Shown: positions 38,891-48,042, numbered from the stretch's first letter. The stretch: DNA of 64,000 nt from Pseudarthrobacter sp. MM222 (GCF_947090775.1 NZ_OX352321.1:868001-932000), one strand, 5' to 3'. A program made the numbers and translations. Notes: generated by a model not told the origin, from the letters alone.

Positions 38891-39627
38891 ATGCGCCATA
38901 TCGGAACACCCCGCCGGGCTGTGTCTCTAGCTGTCTGCGCCGTCCTGCTGGCGGCCTGCGCTCCTCAGGGCACGGCCCCGGCTACCACTTCGCCGTCCGC
39001 GCCCTCGTCCACAGCAAGTTCTGTGCCGGCCGCGCCGGCCCCTCCGGGACCGCGGCGCCAGCGTCGCCGTCGGATCCTGCCTCGTCAGACTGGAAGAACT
39101 TCACGACGCCGGACGGCCAGTTGACGTTCGACTACCCGGCGGAGTGGACTATCAAGGATCGGGCGGCAGAGGCCGCGCCGGGCGGCGTCTTTGTGGAGGT
39201 CCTGCGGGAAAACGGGAAGTCGATCGCTACCCTACGGACCAACATGGTCACCGGATCCGAATGCCTCGAGAAGTATCCGTACTCGCTTATCGACTCCGAG
39301 GAACTGCCGGCACTGGCGCAGGCGGGCCAGACGCCCCGCTTCGTCTTCGAAGGCCGAGCCAATCCCACCGCCACCGATGCTGCGGCGGCGAATCCCCTTG
39401 CCTACGGGATCACCTCCGGGCCTGAACCCTCCGGGCCGACGGCCTGCCCCATCTTCCACTTCTTTACGTGGCCTCCCAGCGGGGCGATGTTCGGCGGCGC
39501 CTACAATCCGTTCGACACGTCCCCCGGAAACCCCCCTCAGGTGGACACCCCGGAGGGCTACACCGAGACGGGTGAGTACAAGGACATCCGGAAAATGATC
39601 ACCTCGCTCCGGCCGGCCGGGAAGTAA
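38891..39627 (+). CDS. lipoprotein, tandem paralogue 1, frame-interrupted near 39,045
   Basis: The N-terminus (MRHIGTPRRAVSLAVCAVLL, lipobox AAC) is read from the ATG at 38,891 with GGAGGG upstream. The mature domain (WKNFTTPDGQLTFDYPAEWT to the C-terminus) is in the next frame. One base is missing around 39,040-39,055 in a C/G-rich stretch; restoring it gives a 245-residue lipoprotein that aligns along its length with the neighbour at 39,667. Both share LRTNxVTGxEC, a T-A-C-P-(I/M)-F-H segment and the identical ending DIRKMITSLRPAGK. Function unknown; the fold around the TFDYPAEW motif resembles PsbP-like secreted domains. Either a real frameshift or an assembly error. Confidence 0.75.
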
Positions 39628-39666
39628 GCCGAGCGGCGGAACGGCGGCCGGACGGCGGGCGCAAGG

Positions 39667-40413
39667 ATGGGGGCAAGAAGGCCAGCGGCCTTGGTATCCA
39701 CCGCCCTGGGGCTCGCGCTGATGCTGGGGTCCTGCAGTTCGCCGGCCCAACCGACCCCGCCGCCGTCGGCTTCGTCCGCAGCGTCCGGTACCGCGACGAC
39801 GTCCTCCGCATCGTCAGGTTCCGACGCCGCCGCGGCCACGCCGCCGTCGTCGGGCTGGAAGACTTTCACGACGTCGGACGGCGGGCTGTCCTTTGATTTT
39901 CCCGCCCGCTGGAGTGTTCGGGACCCCTCCGGGGAGATGCCCCTCGAAGGGGAGTTCGTGGACGTCGTCAACGAGGCCGGAAAGCCGATGGCAAGCCTGC
40001 GGACCAACATTGTCACCGGGGCGGAGTGCACGGAGAAGTACCCGTTCATCGTGTTCGACTCAGAGCCGCTGCAGGCCCTCGCCGAGGGCGGTGCCGCCGA
40101 CACGCCGGTGCCCCGCTTCGTGTTCGAGGCGCGGGGAGATCGCACGGCTCCGGTGGCGGCGCTGCCCACCATCGCCGGTTACGGAATCACGATGGTCCCG
40201 GAGGAGACCGGCAGCACGGCCTGCCCCATGTTCCACCTGTTCCTCTGGCCGCCGAGCGGCGCCCTGTTCGGGGCGGCCTACAACCCGGAGAACAACACGA
40301 CGCCGGGCGACCCGTCCCTGCCGTACCTGGAGAAGGCGAGGCTTTACGCGTCGACGCCCGAGTATCAGGACATCCGGAAGATGATCACGTCCCTGCGGCC
40401 GGCGGGGAAGTAG
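39667..40413 (+). CDS. lipoprotein, tandem paralogue 2
   Basis: 248 residues: signal peptide with lipobox (LGLALMLGSC, Cys near 23), a Ser/Ala/Pro linker, then a domain like that of the preceding gene (GWKTFTTSDGGLSFDFPARW, LRTNIVTGAEC, CPMFHLFLWPPSG, DIRKMITSLRPAGK). Probably anchored to the outer face of the membrane. Intact, unlike its upstream copy. Its 3' end overlaps the convergent PadR gene by 29 bases. No family function known to me. Confidence 0.8.
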   Translation: MGARRPAALVSTALGLALMLGSCSSPAQPTPPPSASSAASGTATTSSASSGSDAAAATPPSSGWKTFTTSDGGLSFDFPARWSVRDPSGEMPLEGEFVDVVNEAGKPMASLRTNIVTGAECTEKYPFIVFDSEPLQALAEGGAADTPVPRFVFEARGDRTAPVAALPTIAGYGITMVPEETGSTACPMFHLFLWPPSGALFGAAYNPENNTTPGDPSLPYLEKARLYASTPEYQDIRKMITSLRPAGK

Positions 40414-40966
40414 CGGGTCCCCTGTCGTGGACGTCGACGGCGTCGAGAATCGCCAGGGCGTCCTTGGCCCAGGCGATCGTGGCCTGGGCGGAGCGCTCGC
40501 CTGCCGCAACCGTGATCAGTGCATAGGGACTGTTGTCCCCCAGCTTGCCTCCCGCCAGCTCGGCCCGGGCCTCCTGCATGGCGGCAAGCTGGGCTTGGGC
40601 CTGGGCCTGCGCTTCGAGCACAAGCCCGCGGCAGGCCTCCGGACCGAGCTGCCGGCCGAAGAAGAGGCGCAGGAGCACACCGTTCCGGGGCTTGTTCGGC
40701 TGCGGCGCTTCGGCGAGAAGTTCGCGGAGCCGCGCCGTACCGGCCGGGGTGATGTCGTAGTTCGAGGAGCGGCCTCCGGCATTGTCCCGGCGGTCGACGA
40801 GTCCGGCGCGCTGGAGTTCCGCCAGGGCGGGATAGATCTGGCCGAAGCTCTCGCTCCAGAAATGTCCCAGGGTGTTCTTGATTTCTTCCCGAAGCGCGTA
40901 GCCGGACATCGGCAGAATGCTAAGGGCCCCGAGAACGGCAGTCTGCGTCTGGTCTGAGCGCGCCAT
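40385..40966 (-). CDS. PadR-family transcriptional regulator
   Basis: 193 residues: N-terminal PadR winged helix (VLGALSILPMSGYALREEI, then FGQIYPALAELQRAGLV and a GGRSSNYDITPAG wing) and a C-terminal dimerisation helix region (LEAQAQAQAQLAAMQEARAEL). PadR proteins repress neighbouring genes and usually respond to phenolics or drugs. A 35-bp dyad at 41,011-41,045 upstream of it, and of the divergent membrane-protein gene, is the likely operator. Confidence 0.9.
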   Translation of the reverse strand: MARSDQTQTAVLGALSILPMSGYALREEIKNTLGHFWSESFGQIYPALAELQRAGLVDRRDNAGGRSSNYDITPAGTARLRELLAEAPQPNKPRNGVLLRLFFGRQLGPEACRGLVLEAQAQAQAQLAAMQEARAELAGGKLGDNSPYALITVAAGERSAQATIAWAKDALAILDAVDVHDRGPATSPPAAGT

Positions 40967-41010
40967 CGGTACTTCTTTCTGCGAGAGCTAGCCAAAGTTG
41001 TCCATCGAAG

Positions 41011-41045
41011 TGTATCTTCCAGATAGCTTATATCTCAAAGATACA
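41011..41045. promoter_or_regulatory. palindromic operator, probably for the PadR regulator
   Basis: TGTATCTT (41,011-41,018) and AAGATACA (41,038-41,045) are perfect inverted repeats, and within them AGATA (41,021-41,025) pairs with TATCT (41,031-41,035) around GCTTA. It is AT-rich against GC-rich surroundings and lies between the divergent PadR and membrane-protein genes, the usual place for PadR autoregulation. Confidence 0.75.
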
Positions 41046-41089
41046 TCTAGCGGACCGCGATCGGAACGCTCAACAGACAGGCATCTGGA

Positions 41090-41563
41090 ATGGACATAAA
41101 CACGGAGGCACCCTTTCAGTCAGCACGCGACGGCGTGGCCGACCCGGCCGGGAAAGCGGCAGCAGCACTTCTTCTAGGGGTGGCCGGATTCCAGGCCGCA
41201 CTGGCGCTCGCGGCGCCGTGGGGCTCGGCAGCCTACGGCGGCGGGAATCCGGGAGTCCTCCCGCATTCCCTCCGCACCGCAAGCGCGGGGGCGTGCGGGG
41301 TCTACCTGTTGCTGGCGGCAGCGGCGGGAACTTCCTTCGTCCCGGCTGCCCTGCGCCGGCGGGTACTGTACGGGACGGCCGGCCTTATGGTGGTGGGAAC
41401 CCTGATGAACCTGGCGTCCCCGTCCCTGATTGAACGGATGATCTGGACGCCAGTGACGGCGGCACTCGTTGTCCTGCTCTGGAGATCAGCGAAGGGCGAG
41501 GTGATTGCGTCGGAACCGGCGTTCTGGCACCGTTCAAGTTCCAGGAAGTCGCCGCAGCGCTAG
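41090..41563 (+). CDS. four-helix membrane protein of unknown function
   Basis: 157 residues with four predicted helices (AAALLLGVAGFQAALALAA; AGACGVYLLLAAAAGTSFV; VLYGTAGLMVVGTLMNLA; TPVTAALVVLLW). No family recognised. It is divergent from padR across the dyad operator, so it is probably the regulator's target, and is followed 17 bases later by the alpha/beta hydrolase gene on the same strand. Confidence 0.65.
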   Translation: MDINTEAPFQSARDGVADPAGKAAAALLLGVAGFQAALALAAPWGSAAYGGGNPGVLPHSLRTASAGACGVYLLLAAAAGTSFVPAALRRRVLYGTAGLMVVGTLMNLASPSLIERMIWTPVTAALVVLLWRSAKGEVIASEPAFWHRSSSRKSPQR

Positions 41564-41580
41564 ACATCGAAAGGCCCGCC

Positions 41581-42630
41581 ATGGGCATTGTTGCTCGCCG
41601 CCCCAAGAAGTCCTCCGCGGACCCCGTTGTGAACGACGCGGACCGCCAACTGGGGGTCCGGTCCGGGCAGTCGCGGCGGCGGCAACGGTCGAGGCGAGTT
41701 CTCCGCCGCATCGCTGTCGCCGTCCTGGCACTGCTGGGGCTAACGCTGGTTTCGACGGCGGTCAATCTGCTGCTCGAGCGGCACGAGCAGGCAACCATTG
41801 CACCGTATGGCGAGCGCATCGACATCGCCGGCGGCGCACTCAATGTGTACCGCAGCGGTTCCACCGGGCCGCCGCTGGTCCTCCTTAGCGGGCTGGGCAC
41901 CCCTGCACCGGCCCTGGACTTCGCGCCGTTGATCCGGGAACTGGGTGACTTCAACGTGATCGTCGTCGAGGGATTCGGCTACGGCTACAGCGACCTCAAC
42001 GCCAGCGAACGGAGCAACCAGAACATCAGCACCGAACTGCACGAGGTCCTCACTAAGCTCAACATCGCACGGCCGTATGTCCTGGGTGGGCACTCGATCG
42101 CCGGTTTCTACCTGCTGGACTATGCCAACCGCTACCCCGCGGACGTTTCGGCCGTGATCGGGATCGACCCGACGGTGCCGACGGCGAAGGAAGATCCGGG
42201 GGAGCTGCCTCTGCAAGCGGCCGGCTGGCTGCGGATGCTCTCGGTCACGGGGGTGGCCCGCTCGGTGGTGGCCGTGGCCCCGGGATTGGTGGACCCCGAC
42301 GGGAACGCGTTTACGGCCGACGAACGGGAACGCATGCGCCTGATGACCAGTTGGAACCTGGGCAACCAGGCCGTCACTGACGAGACCGCCCGGATCGGGA
42401 ACAATTCCGCCGCGCTCAGGGGAGTCCGTTATCCGGACGGGCTGCCGGTGCTGGCCTTCGTGTCCGGAGCCGGGGGACCGGAGGCGCTGGCCAAAGTGGC
42501 TGCTTTGGAGGAGCTGCTGAACAACGTAAAACGCCACCACATCGTCCCGCTGGACGGCGGCCACTACCTGCACTGGACCCACGCCAAACCGATGGCCGAG
42601 GCAATCCGGACCTTCCTCGCCGGCCGCTAG
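41581..42630 (+). CDS. membrane-anchored alpha/beta hydrolase
   Basis: 349 residues. A basic N-terminus and single transmembrane helix (IAVAVLALLGLTLVSTAVNLL, ~44-64) precede an alpha/beta hydrolase domain: PPLVLLSGLGTPAP (oxyanion region), nucleophile elbow GGHSIAG, acid-region candidates near LPVLAFVSGAGG and a catalytic histidine in LDGGHYLHW. The substrate is unknown. It is probably in one unit with the upstream membrane protein under PadR control. Confidence 0.85.
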   Translation: MGIVARRPKKSSADPVVNDADRQLGVRSGQSRRRQRSRRVLRRIAVAVLALLGLTLVSTAVNLLLERHEQATIAPYGERIDIAGGALNVYRSGSTGPPLVLLSGLGTPAPALDFAPLIRELGDFNVIVVEGFGYGYSDLNASERSNQNISTELHEVLTKLNIARPYVLGGHSIAGFYLLDYANRYPADVSAVIGIDPTVPTAKEDPGELPLQAAGWLRMLSVTGVARSVVAVAPGLVDPDGNAFTADERERMRLMTSWNLGNQAVTDETARIGNNSAALRGVRYPDGLPVLAFVSGAGGPEALAKVAALEELLNNVKRHHIVPLDGGHYLHWTHAKPMAEAIRTFLAGR

Positions 42631-42694
42631 CGGAGCTGAGCCGAGTCGAGCCAAACGCAGCCGAGTAAAGCGGACGGCAATGCACCGTCCCGCG

Positions 42695-43957
42695 TCAGCG
42701 GCCCCGCATCGTCGGGGCCGCATCCGAGGCGGCGCGCCGCGATCTGGCCCTGAGCGCCGTCCGGATGTTGACCTTCGAGGTGTAGGAGATCGAGCCGTAC
42801 TGGAAGAGCCGGACGGCGACACGGAGCATCAACGTGGCTCCCACAAAGAGGATCAGAATCACGATTCCGGCTTCGAGCGGGTTCAACGATCCGAAGCCGT
42901 TGCGCAGCAGCGCGGTGACCGGGGCGGAGAAGGGGAAGTAGGTGAAGATCTGCACAATTACGGAGTGCGGGTCGGAGACCACTAAAGCCACGGCGTAGAA
43001 CGGCACGAAGATCAGCGCCATCATGACGCCGAGGACATTCCCCGCTTCCTTGGCGGTCGGCATCACTGCGCCGATGGCCACCAGCGTGGTGGTGAACAGG
43101 GCGAAGCCGCCGATCAGGATCAGGAAGCCGATGGTCATCCGGAGCGGATCGAAGATCAGCGGGGGCAGGTCAAGGGCCGCGGGGCTCAGCTGGTCGGGGA
43201 CGAGCAGCCGTGCGATGAGGATGGGCGAGAGGAACACGATCATCTGGACCAGCCCGATCGCGAACAGCGCAATCACCTTGCCAGCGATCAGGGTGGTCGG
43301 TTTGAGCGTGGTCAGGATCATCTCCGTCACGCGATTTTCCTTCTCCTCCAGCGTGGAATTGAGCATCTGTCCGGCCAGGAGCACGATCAGCCCGTAGAAG
43401 ATGACGAGGAAAACCAGCGGCGGAATAACGGAGCCCATGCCGCCGGATTCCTGCGTCCCCTCGTAGGTGACGGTTTCGATCTGGGCCTTGCCGGCGGCCA
43501 GGGTGGACAGCTCCGCTGAATTGATCTTCTGTTCGACGGCGCGGGTCAGCATGGCCTGCGCGACTGCGGCATACTTCCCGTTCTCAAAGATCCCCTTATC
43601 CGCCCCGTAAACCCGCACCACCTCAGTGTCCGGGCGGGCAGGAAAGTCGAAGTAGGCCTCCAGCGCCCCGGACTGCACGGCCTGGATGCCGGCCGCGGCG
43701 GACTCGGCCGGGCGGGCGCCGAAGAGGGCGGCGTCCTGGGGCGTGATCAGGCCGGAGGCGTCTGTGTAGGAGAGGGTGAACTCAGCGGAACTCTGCGCCT
43801 GCGACGCGGTGTCCGTCGTGGTGTTGCTCAGGAAGATCAGCCCGAACACCACCGCCATGACCACCGGGACGGACAGGGTTCCGATCCAGAACCGCCGCTT
43901 GGTCACGGTGCGGACGAACTCGAAGCCGATGACGGTTCCGAGATTGTGCTGGGCCAC
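42695..43957 (-). CDS. ABC transporter permease, NatB/ABC-2 type
   Basis: 420 residues: one N-terminal helix (FWIGTLSVPVVMAVVFGLIF), a large extracytoplasmic domain (~40-180), then five or six helices (FLVIFYGLIVLLAGQML onward, ending GIVILILFVGATLMLRVAV). It resembles the NatB sodium-exporter/ABC-2 permeases. GTG start; the GAGGTG ribosome site lies at the end of the ATPase gene 4 bases upstream. With the ATPase it forms an exporter of unknown substrate, possibly Na+ or a drug. A GC hairpin (42,698-42,721) overlaps its last codons. Confidence 0.85.
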   Translation of the reverse strand: MAQHNLGTVIGFEFVRTVTKRRFWIGTLSVPVVMAVVFGLIFLSNTTTDTASQAQSSAEFTLSYTDASGLITPQDAALFGARPAESAAAGIQAVQSGALEAYFDFPARPDTEVVRVYGADKGIFENGKYAAVAQAMLTRAVEQKINSAELSTLAAGKAQIETVTYEGTQESGGMGSVIPPLVFLVIFYGLIVLLAGQMLNSTLEEKENRVTEMILTTLKPTTLIAGKVIALFAIGLVQMIVFLSPILIARLLVPDQLSPAALDLPPLIFDPLRMTIGFLILIGGFALFTTTLVAIGAVMPTAKEAGNVLGVMMALIFVPFYAVALVVSDPHSVIVQIFTYFPFSAPVTALLRNGFGSLNPLEAGIVILILFVGATLMLRVAVRLFQYGSISYTSKVNIRTALRARSRRAASDAAPTMRGR

Positions 43958-43961
43958 GGCC

Positions 43962-44921
43962 TTACACCTCGTCCCCCACCAGGGCCGTGGCGGGCGGCGC
44001 GGCTGCGGGGGAGGAGCCGGGGGCGTTCTGGTCGCCGTAGACCCGGATGAAGATGTCCTCGAGGGAGACCTTGGTGGTGGTGAAACTGCGCACCCGCACG
44101 CCGGCGTCGATCAGGTCCTTGAGGATGGCCGCCTCATCGGTGGTGTCGGTGATGCTCAGCTCGGCGTAGTTGGTTTCCTCGAGCACGACGTCGTAGTGGC
44201 GTGAGCGGGGGATGGCACCGCTGTACTTGACCCGGATAATCCTGCCGCCGTACTTGTTTTGCACCTCATCGATGGTCCCGTAGGCTTCGGCGGTGCCGTC
44301 CTTGAGCAGGATCACGCGGTCGCAGAGGCGCTCAACCTCTTCCATCTGGTGGGTCACCATCACCACAGTTGCGCCGGCCTGTTTTTGCTCGGCGATGATC
44401 TCGATCAGCAGGCGCCGGTTGACCGGGTCGAACCCCTTGGTCGGTTCGTCCAGGATGAGCAGTTCGGGGCGGTTCATGATGGTCACACCGAGCTGGACCT
44501 TCTGCTGCTGGCCGCTGGAGAGCTTGTCCAGCAGGGAACCGGCCTTGTCCGCCAGGGCCACCCGCTCGAGGTACTGCAGGGACCACCGGCGGGCCGCGCG
44601 CTTCTCCACGCCCTTGAGCCTGCCGAAGTAGGTCATGATGTCGATGACCTTTTCCTTCTTGTACAGGCCGCGTTCCTCCGGGAGGTAGCCCAGCCTGTCC
44701 CCGTGCTCGGGCTTGAATTCGCGTCCGTTGATGTGCAGGATGCCCGCGGTGGGCTCGTAGATCCCCAGCAGGGCACGGATCGTCGTCGTCTTCCCGGAGC
44801 CGTTGCTGCCCAGGAAACCGAAGGTCTCACCGGCATAAACGTCGAAGGACAGGTCCCGGATCACCGTGGTGTTCCCGAAGTCCATCCGGAAGCCGCTGAT
44901 GTGGACCCTTGGTTCGTCCAT
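43962..44921 (-). CDS. ABC transporter ATP-binding protein, NatA type
   Basis: 319 residues: Walker A GSNGSGKTTT (~39-48), signature LSSGQQQKVQLG, Walker B LLILDEPTKGFDP, H-loop VMVTHQMEE. A C-terminal ~100-residue DUF4162-like domain is typical of drug or Na+ exporter ATPases. The gene precedes the permease by 4 bases. ATG with GGGAGCAGCC upstream. Confidence 0.92.
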   Translation of the reverse strand: MDEPRVHISGFRMDFGNTTVIRDLSFDVYAGETFGFLGSNGSGKTTTIRALLGIYEPTAGILHINGREFKPEHGDRLGYLPEERGLYKKEKVIDIMTYFGRLKGVEKRAARRWSLQYLERVALADKAGSLLDKLSSGQQQKVQLGVTIMNRPELLILDEPTKGFDPVNRRLLIEIIAEQKQAGATVVMVTHQMEEVERLCDRVILLKDGTAEAYGTIDEVQNKYGGRIIRVKYSGAIPRSRHYDVVLEETNYAELSITDTTDEAAILKDLIDAGVRVRSFTTTKVSLEDIFIRVYGDQNAPGSSPAAAPPATALVGDEV

Positions 44922-44937
44922 GGCTGCTCCCGCCTGA

Positions 44938-44958
44938 GCCGGGCCACCGCAGCCCGGC
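44938..44958. terminator. small GC hairpin between YegP-like and ABC genes
   Basis: GCCGGGC (44,938-44,944) and GCCCGGC (44,952-44,958) pair perfectly around a 7-base loop, downstream of the YegP-like gene on the minus strand. No T-run, so a terminator role is uncertain. Confidence 0.35.
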
Positions 44959-45012
44959 CGTTACTCAATCTGCCTGGCCAGGCCCTGAACCGGGCCTCAG
45001 CCCTGCCTAGAC

Positions 45013-45276
45013 CTACACTGCGGGGAAGTGCGGGTGGCGCCGGTGCGAGGGGGTGGGGACGCCGGGCCTGTTCCTGCCTGTCCCGCCCCAGGCGTTGGTG
45101 CGGGTCTCCCTGATCAGGCCGGTGCCGGCGCACTCGCGCACAGCCATGATGCCGTCAGCGGCCGCGCGCTTGTCTGCGTAGGCCTTCGAAATGGCCAAAA
45201 CCGTACCGTCCGCCCCGAGCAGGCGGAACCGGACGTTCGACTCGGCGTCGGTGTAAATCTCGAATTGTCCTGCCAT
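45013..45276 (-). CDS. YegP/DUF1508 family small protein
   Basis: 87 residues: one DUF1508 unit (GQFEIYTDAESNVRFRLLGA, then GTVLAISKAYADKRAAADGI) of the FEIYxDxxGxxRFRL type, followed by a basic tail. The function of the family is unknown; members are often stress-induced. ATG at 45,276 with GGGACAG upstream. The longer open frame extending upstream is not coding. Confidence 0.82.
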   Translation of the reverse strand: MAGQFEIYTDAESNVRFRLLGADGTVLAISKAYADKRAAADGIMAVRECAGTGLIRETRTNAWGGTGRNRPGVPTPSHRRHPHFPAV

Positions 45277-45445
45277 TGTTCTGTCCCTTCGCGCAACCAC
45301 CGCGGGCGGGTCTGGCACGTCCCTGTGCCGATGCCGTTTTCTCGACAGGTCCCCCGGTGCTCCTGACAAGCCTGCCCCGAGGGCCAGGGCCGGGTAAGGG
45401 GCGAAAGTCCCGATGTCCCGCCCAGGAGGGGCGATACATTGGAGC

Positions 45446-45751
45446 ATGGCTGAGTTGCAGGACGACGATTCCGGGGAGCGAGTTCGGCTGACGGCGAGGG
45501 CGGACGGCAGGGTGCAGGCCGTCGGCTTCCGGTACTGGACCGTGCGTAAGGCGGCGGAGCTCGGGCTGACCGGCACCGTCCGGAACAACGACGACGGTTC
45601 GGTTGGCATCGTGGCGGAGGGACCGCAGACGGCGGTACTTGAGTTCCGGCGATGGCTGCGCTCGCCGGCAGCGCCGGGACGCGTGACCAACGTGGAGGAA
45701 CGGGTCTCGCCGGCCACCGGAGAGTTCAAGGACTTCGACGTCGCGTATTGA
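45446..45751 (+). CDS. acyP: acylphosphatase
   Basis: 101 residues: the family signature GRVQAVGFRYWTVRKAAELG has the phosphate-binding loop and catalytic Arg (GFR), and GLTGTVRNNDDGSVGIVAEG contains the catalytic Asn. Hydrolyses acyl-phosphates. The ATG at 45,446 has only a too-close GGAG and a distant AGGAGG, so translation may be leaderless or start weakly. It converges on recQ with a 16-base gap. Confidence 0.92.
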   Translation: MAELQDDDSGERVRLTARADGRVQAVGFRYWTVRKAAELGLTGTVRNNDDGSVGIVAEGPQTAVLEFRRWLRSPAAPGRVTNVEERVSPATGEFKDFDVAY

Positions 45752-45767
45752 GCCCGTCAGCCACGGC

Positions 45768-47555
45768 TCACTCCCGTGACCGGCTGAGCAGCCCGTGCTC
45801 CACCACCGCCGGCAGGGACAGGGTCTTGTACCCCTCCTGCTCGAACAACACGGTGATGACATCGTCCTCATGCCGCATCACCAGGCCCGGGCCCCACTCC
45901 TTGTGGACCACGCCGGACTGGAGCGGAAACAGCTGGGAGCTGTCGTCCGCTTCGGCCGCTGCGCCGTCGCCGTCGCCCTCCTGTGTACCGGCGGACGAAG
46001 CGGCGGCGTCGGTGCAGCTGTCGCAGTTGCCACAGCCCTCGGGAAGGTCCTCGCCGAAGTAGCCCAGCAGGTACTGGCGGCGGCAGCCGTCGGTCTCGGC
46101 GTAGCCGCGCACCATCTCGATCCGGGAGTGGTCCATCCGCTGCCGGGCTTCGGCGAGTTCGACGGCGGCGGCCACCACCTTAGGCAGCTTCGCGCCGGCG
46201 TCGAGCTTGACGCCGCGCTTTCCCACCTTGACTCCCCGCGTCTCCTGGAGCTGGTTGAGCAGGCCGGTCAGCCTGCGGGGAGAGAATCCGGTTGACTCCG
46301 CCAGAGCGGCCTTGCTCAGCGGGCCGTCGGAGCGGTGGAGGGCGGAAAGGACGGTCAGCAGCGAGTCTTCGTCCGGGCTGTGGGTGCCGAAGAACCGGCG
46401 CAGGCCGAGGTCCTCGGACCGGTAATGCAAAACAGCCAGGGCAGGTTCGCCGTCGCGGCCGGCGCGGCCGATTTCCTGGTAGTAGCTGTCCAGCGACTCG
46501 GTGATGTCAGCATGGACCACAAACCGGACGTTGGGCTTGTCGATGCCCATGCCGAAGGCCGTCGTCGCGACCACCACGTCCAGCTGGTCGTCCATGAACA
46601 GCTCGTAGACGCGCTCGCGGTCCTCTTTGCTTCGCCCCGCGTGATAGGCCTCGGCGCGCAATCCGCGTTTGACCAGTTTCTCCGCGTACTTCTCTGTGTC
46701 CTTGCGTTTGGCCGCGTAGACAAGACCGGGTCCAACGAGCCCGCGGATCGAGCCGGACACCAGAGCCGAAACCTGTTCGACGACGGCCCGGCGCTTGGCC
46801 TTGTCCTCCTGGTGTCGGATGACCTCGAGCCGGATGTTGGGCCGGTCGAAGCCATGGACCAGCACCAGCGGGTCCTTCATCTGCAGCCGCTTCCGGATCT
46901 CCTCGCGCACCGGCCGGGCCGCGGTTGCGGTGAGCGCCGCTACCGGCGGATTGCCAAGCCTGCTGTGGACGGCGCCCAGCCCGAGGTAGTCAGGCCTGAA
47001 GTCGTGGCCCCAGGAGGAGACACAGTGCGCCTCGTCAACGACGAACAACGATATGTTGAGGGCCGCGAGCCGGTCCACGGTGGCTTCTTTGGCCAGCTGT
47101 TCCGGGGCGAGGAAGACGAAGGCGGCGCTGCCGCTCTCCGCGGCCTGCCAGGCTTCCTCCAGCTCGGCGGCGCTGTGGTGGGAGTTGATGGCTACCGCCG
47201 TCTGCGGGCCAAGGCGGGTGTTGAGGCTGTCGAGCTGGTCTTCCTGCAGGGCGATCAAAGGGGAGACCACGACGGCGAGGCCGGGCCGGTCAGTGCCGCC
47301 CTCCCGCTGGCGGATCGCCAACGCCGCGACCTGGTAGACGGCGGACTTGCCGTAGCCGGTCGGCATGACCGCCAGGACGTCACGGCCCGCGGCGAGCGCG
47401 GCCATGCCGGCAAGCTGTCCCTCGCGGAGGTGCGGCAGGTCAAAGGTTTCGGCAGCAAACCGGCGCAGTTCGGCGGAGGATTTCTGCTCTGCGGGTGGGG
47501 GAGGAGTGGCGGTCGAAGGGGAGTCGACGGCAGGGTCTTCAATGGCCTTGGTCAT
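45768..47555 (-). CDS. recQ: RecQ-family ATP-dependent DNA helicase
   Basis: 595 residues: Q-motif region (HLREGQ), Walker A PTGYGKS (65-71), DEAH (174-177) with SSWGHDFRPDY, motif IV-VI (ATTAFGMGIDKPNV, QEIGRAGRDGEPA), RecQ zinc-binding cysteines near the C-terminus (C in DGCRRQYLLGYFGE, then CGNCDSC) and a winged helix between. After the zinc site a linker leads to a ~45-residue tail (VVHKEWGPGLVMRHEDDVIT) instead of HRDC, a layout common in actinobacterial RecQ-like helicases. 3'-5' helicase in DNA repair and recombination. Confidence 0.93.
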   Translation of the reverse strand: MTKAIEDPAVDSPSTATPPPPAEQKSSAELRRFAAETFDLPHLREGQLAGMAALAAGRDVLAVMPTGYGKSAVYQVAALAIRQREGGTDRPGLAVVVSPLIALQEDQLDSLNTRLGPQTAVAINSHHSAAELEEAWQAAESGSAAFVFLAPEQLAKEATVDRLAALNISLFVVDEAHCVSSWGHDFRPDYLGLGAVHSRLGNPPVAALTATAARPVREEIRKRLQMKDPLVLVHGFDRPNIRLEVIRHQEDKAKRRAVVEQVSALVSGSIRGLVGPGLVYAAKRKDTEKYAEKLVKRGLRAEAYHAGRSKEDRERVYELFMDDQLDVVVATTAFGMGIDKPNVRFVVHADITESLDSYYQEIGRAGRDGEPALAVLHYRSEDLGLRRFFGTHSPDEDSLLTVLSALHRSDGPLSKAALAESTGFSPRRLTGLLNQLQETRGVKVGKRGVKLDAGAKLPKVVAAAVELAEARQRMDHSRIEMVRGYAETDGCRRQYLLGYFGEDLPEGCGNCDSCTDAAASSAGTQEGDGDGAAAEADDSSQLFPLQSGVVHKEWGPGLVMRHEDDVITVLFEQEGYKTLSLPAVVEHGLLSRSRE

Positions 47556-47706
47556 GGCGGTGCTCCGGTAAGGGACGTTCCGTGGCCGGTTGGCTTCAGC
47601 CGTTCCACTAGCCTAACGCCGATTGCCCGGCCGTGTCCGGGACGAGCGCGCATGTTGGGGCCGAAGGATCCTCGGCACGGCGGCCGATTCTAGGTACGGT
47701 GGGCCC

Positions 47707-48042
47707 ATGCAAAAGATTTCGATCGACGCCCTGGCCCGACAGCAGATCGCGGCAGCTGTGGCGGCTCCGAGCGGGCGGGCCGCCGACACGGTATTCGGCG
47801 GCCACGAAAAAGTGCTTCGGCAAACCGTCATGGCGTTCCGGGCGGGAACCCAGCTCAGCGAGCACCTGAATCCCGGTGAGGCCACCGTGTTTGTGCTCCG
47901 TGGCTGCGTGCGGCTGCAGGCAGGCAACGAGTCCTGGCAGGGAAAGGCCGGAGACCTCCTGATTGTGCCGGACGGGCTTCACAGCCTGGAAGCAGAGGAG
48001 GACTCGGCGATCCTCATGACGGTGGGGAAGACGGACCGCTAG
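47707..48042 (+). CDS. small cupin-domain protein
   Basis: 111 residues forming one cupin barrel: QTVMAFRAGTQLSEHLNPGEATVFVLRG (motif 1 with His and Glu) and GDLLIVPDGLHSLEAEED (motif 2 with His). The metal ligands look intact. The role is unknown; such small cupins can be stress or sugar-related. No ribosome site is apparent before the ATG, which may be leaderless. Divergent from recQ. Confidence 0.82.
   Translation: MQKISIDALARQQIAAAVAAPSGRAADTVFGGHEKVLRQTVMAFRAGTQLSEHLNPGEATVFVLRGCVRLQAGNESWQGKAGDLLIVPDGLHSLEAEEDSAILMTVGKTDR

Noticed and set aside
42698..42721. Terminator for the alpha/beta hydrolase gene
   Set aside because: The GC hairpin lies inside the last codons of the convergent permease gene and has no U-tract, so I mention it only with that gene.
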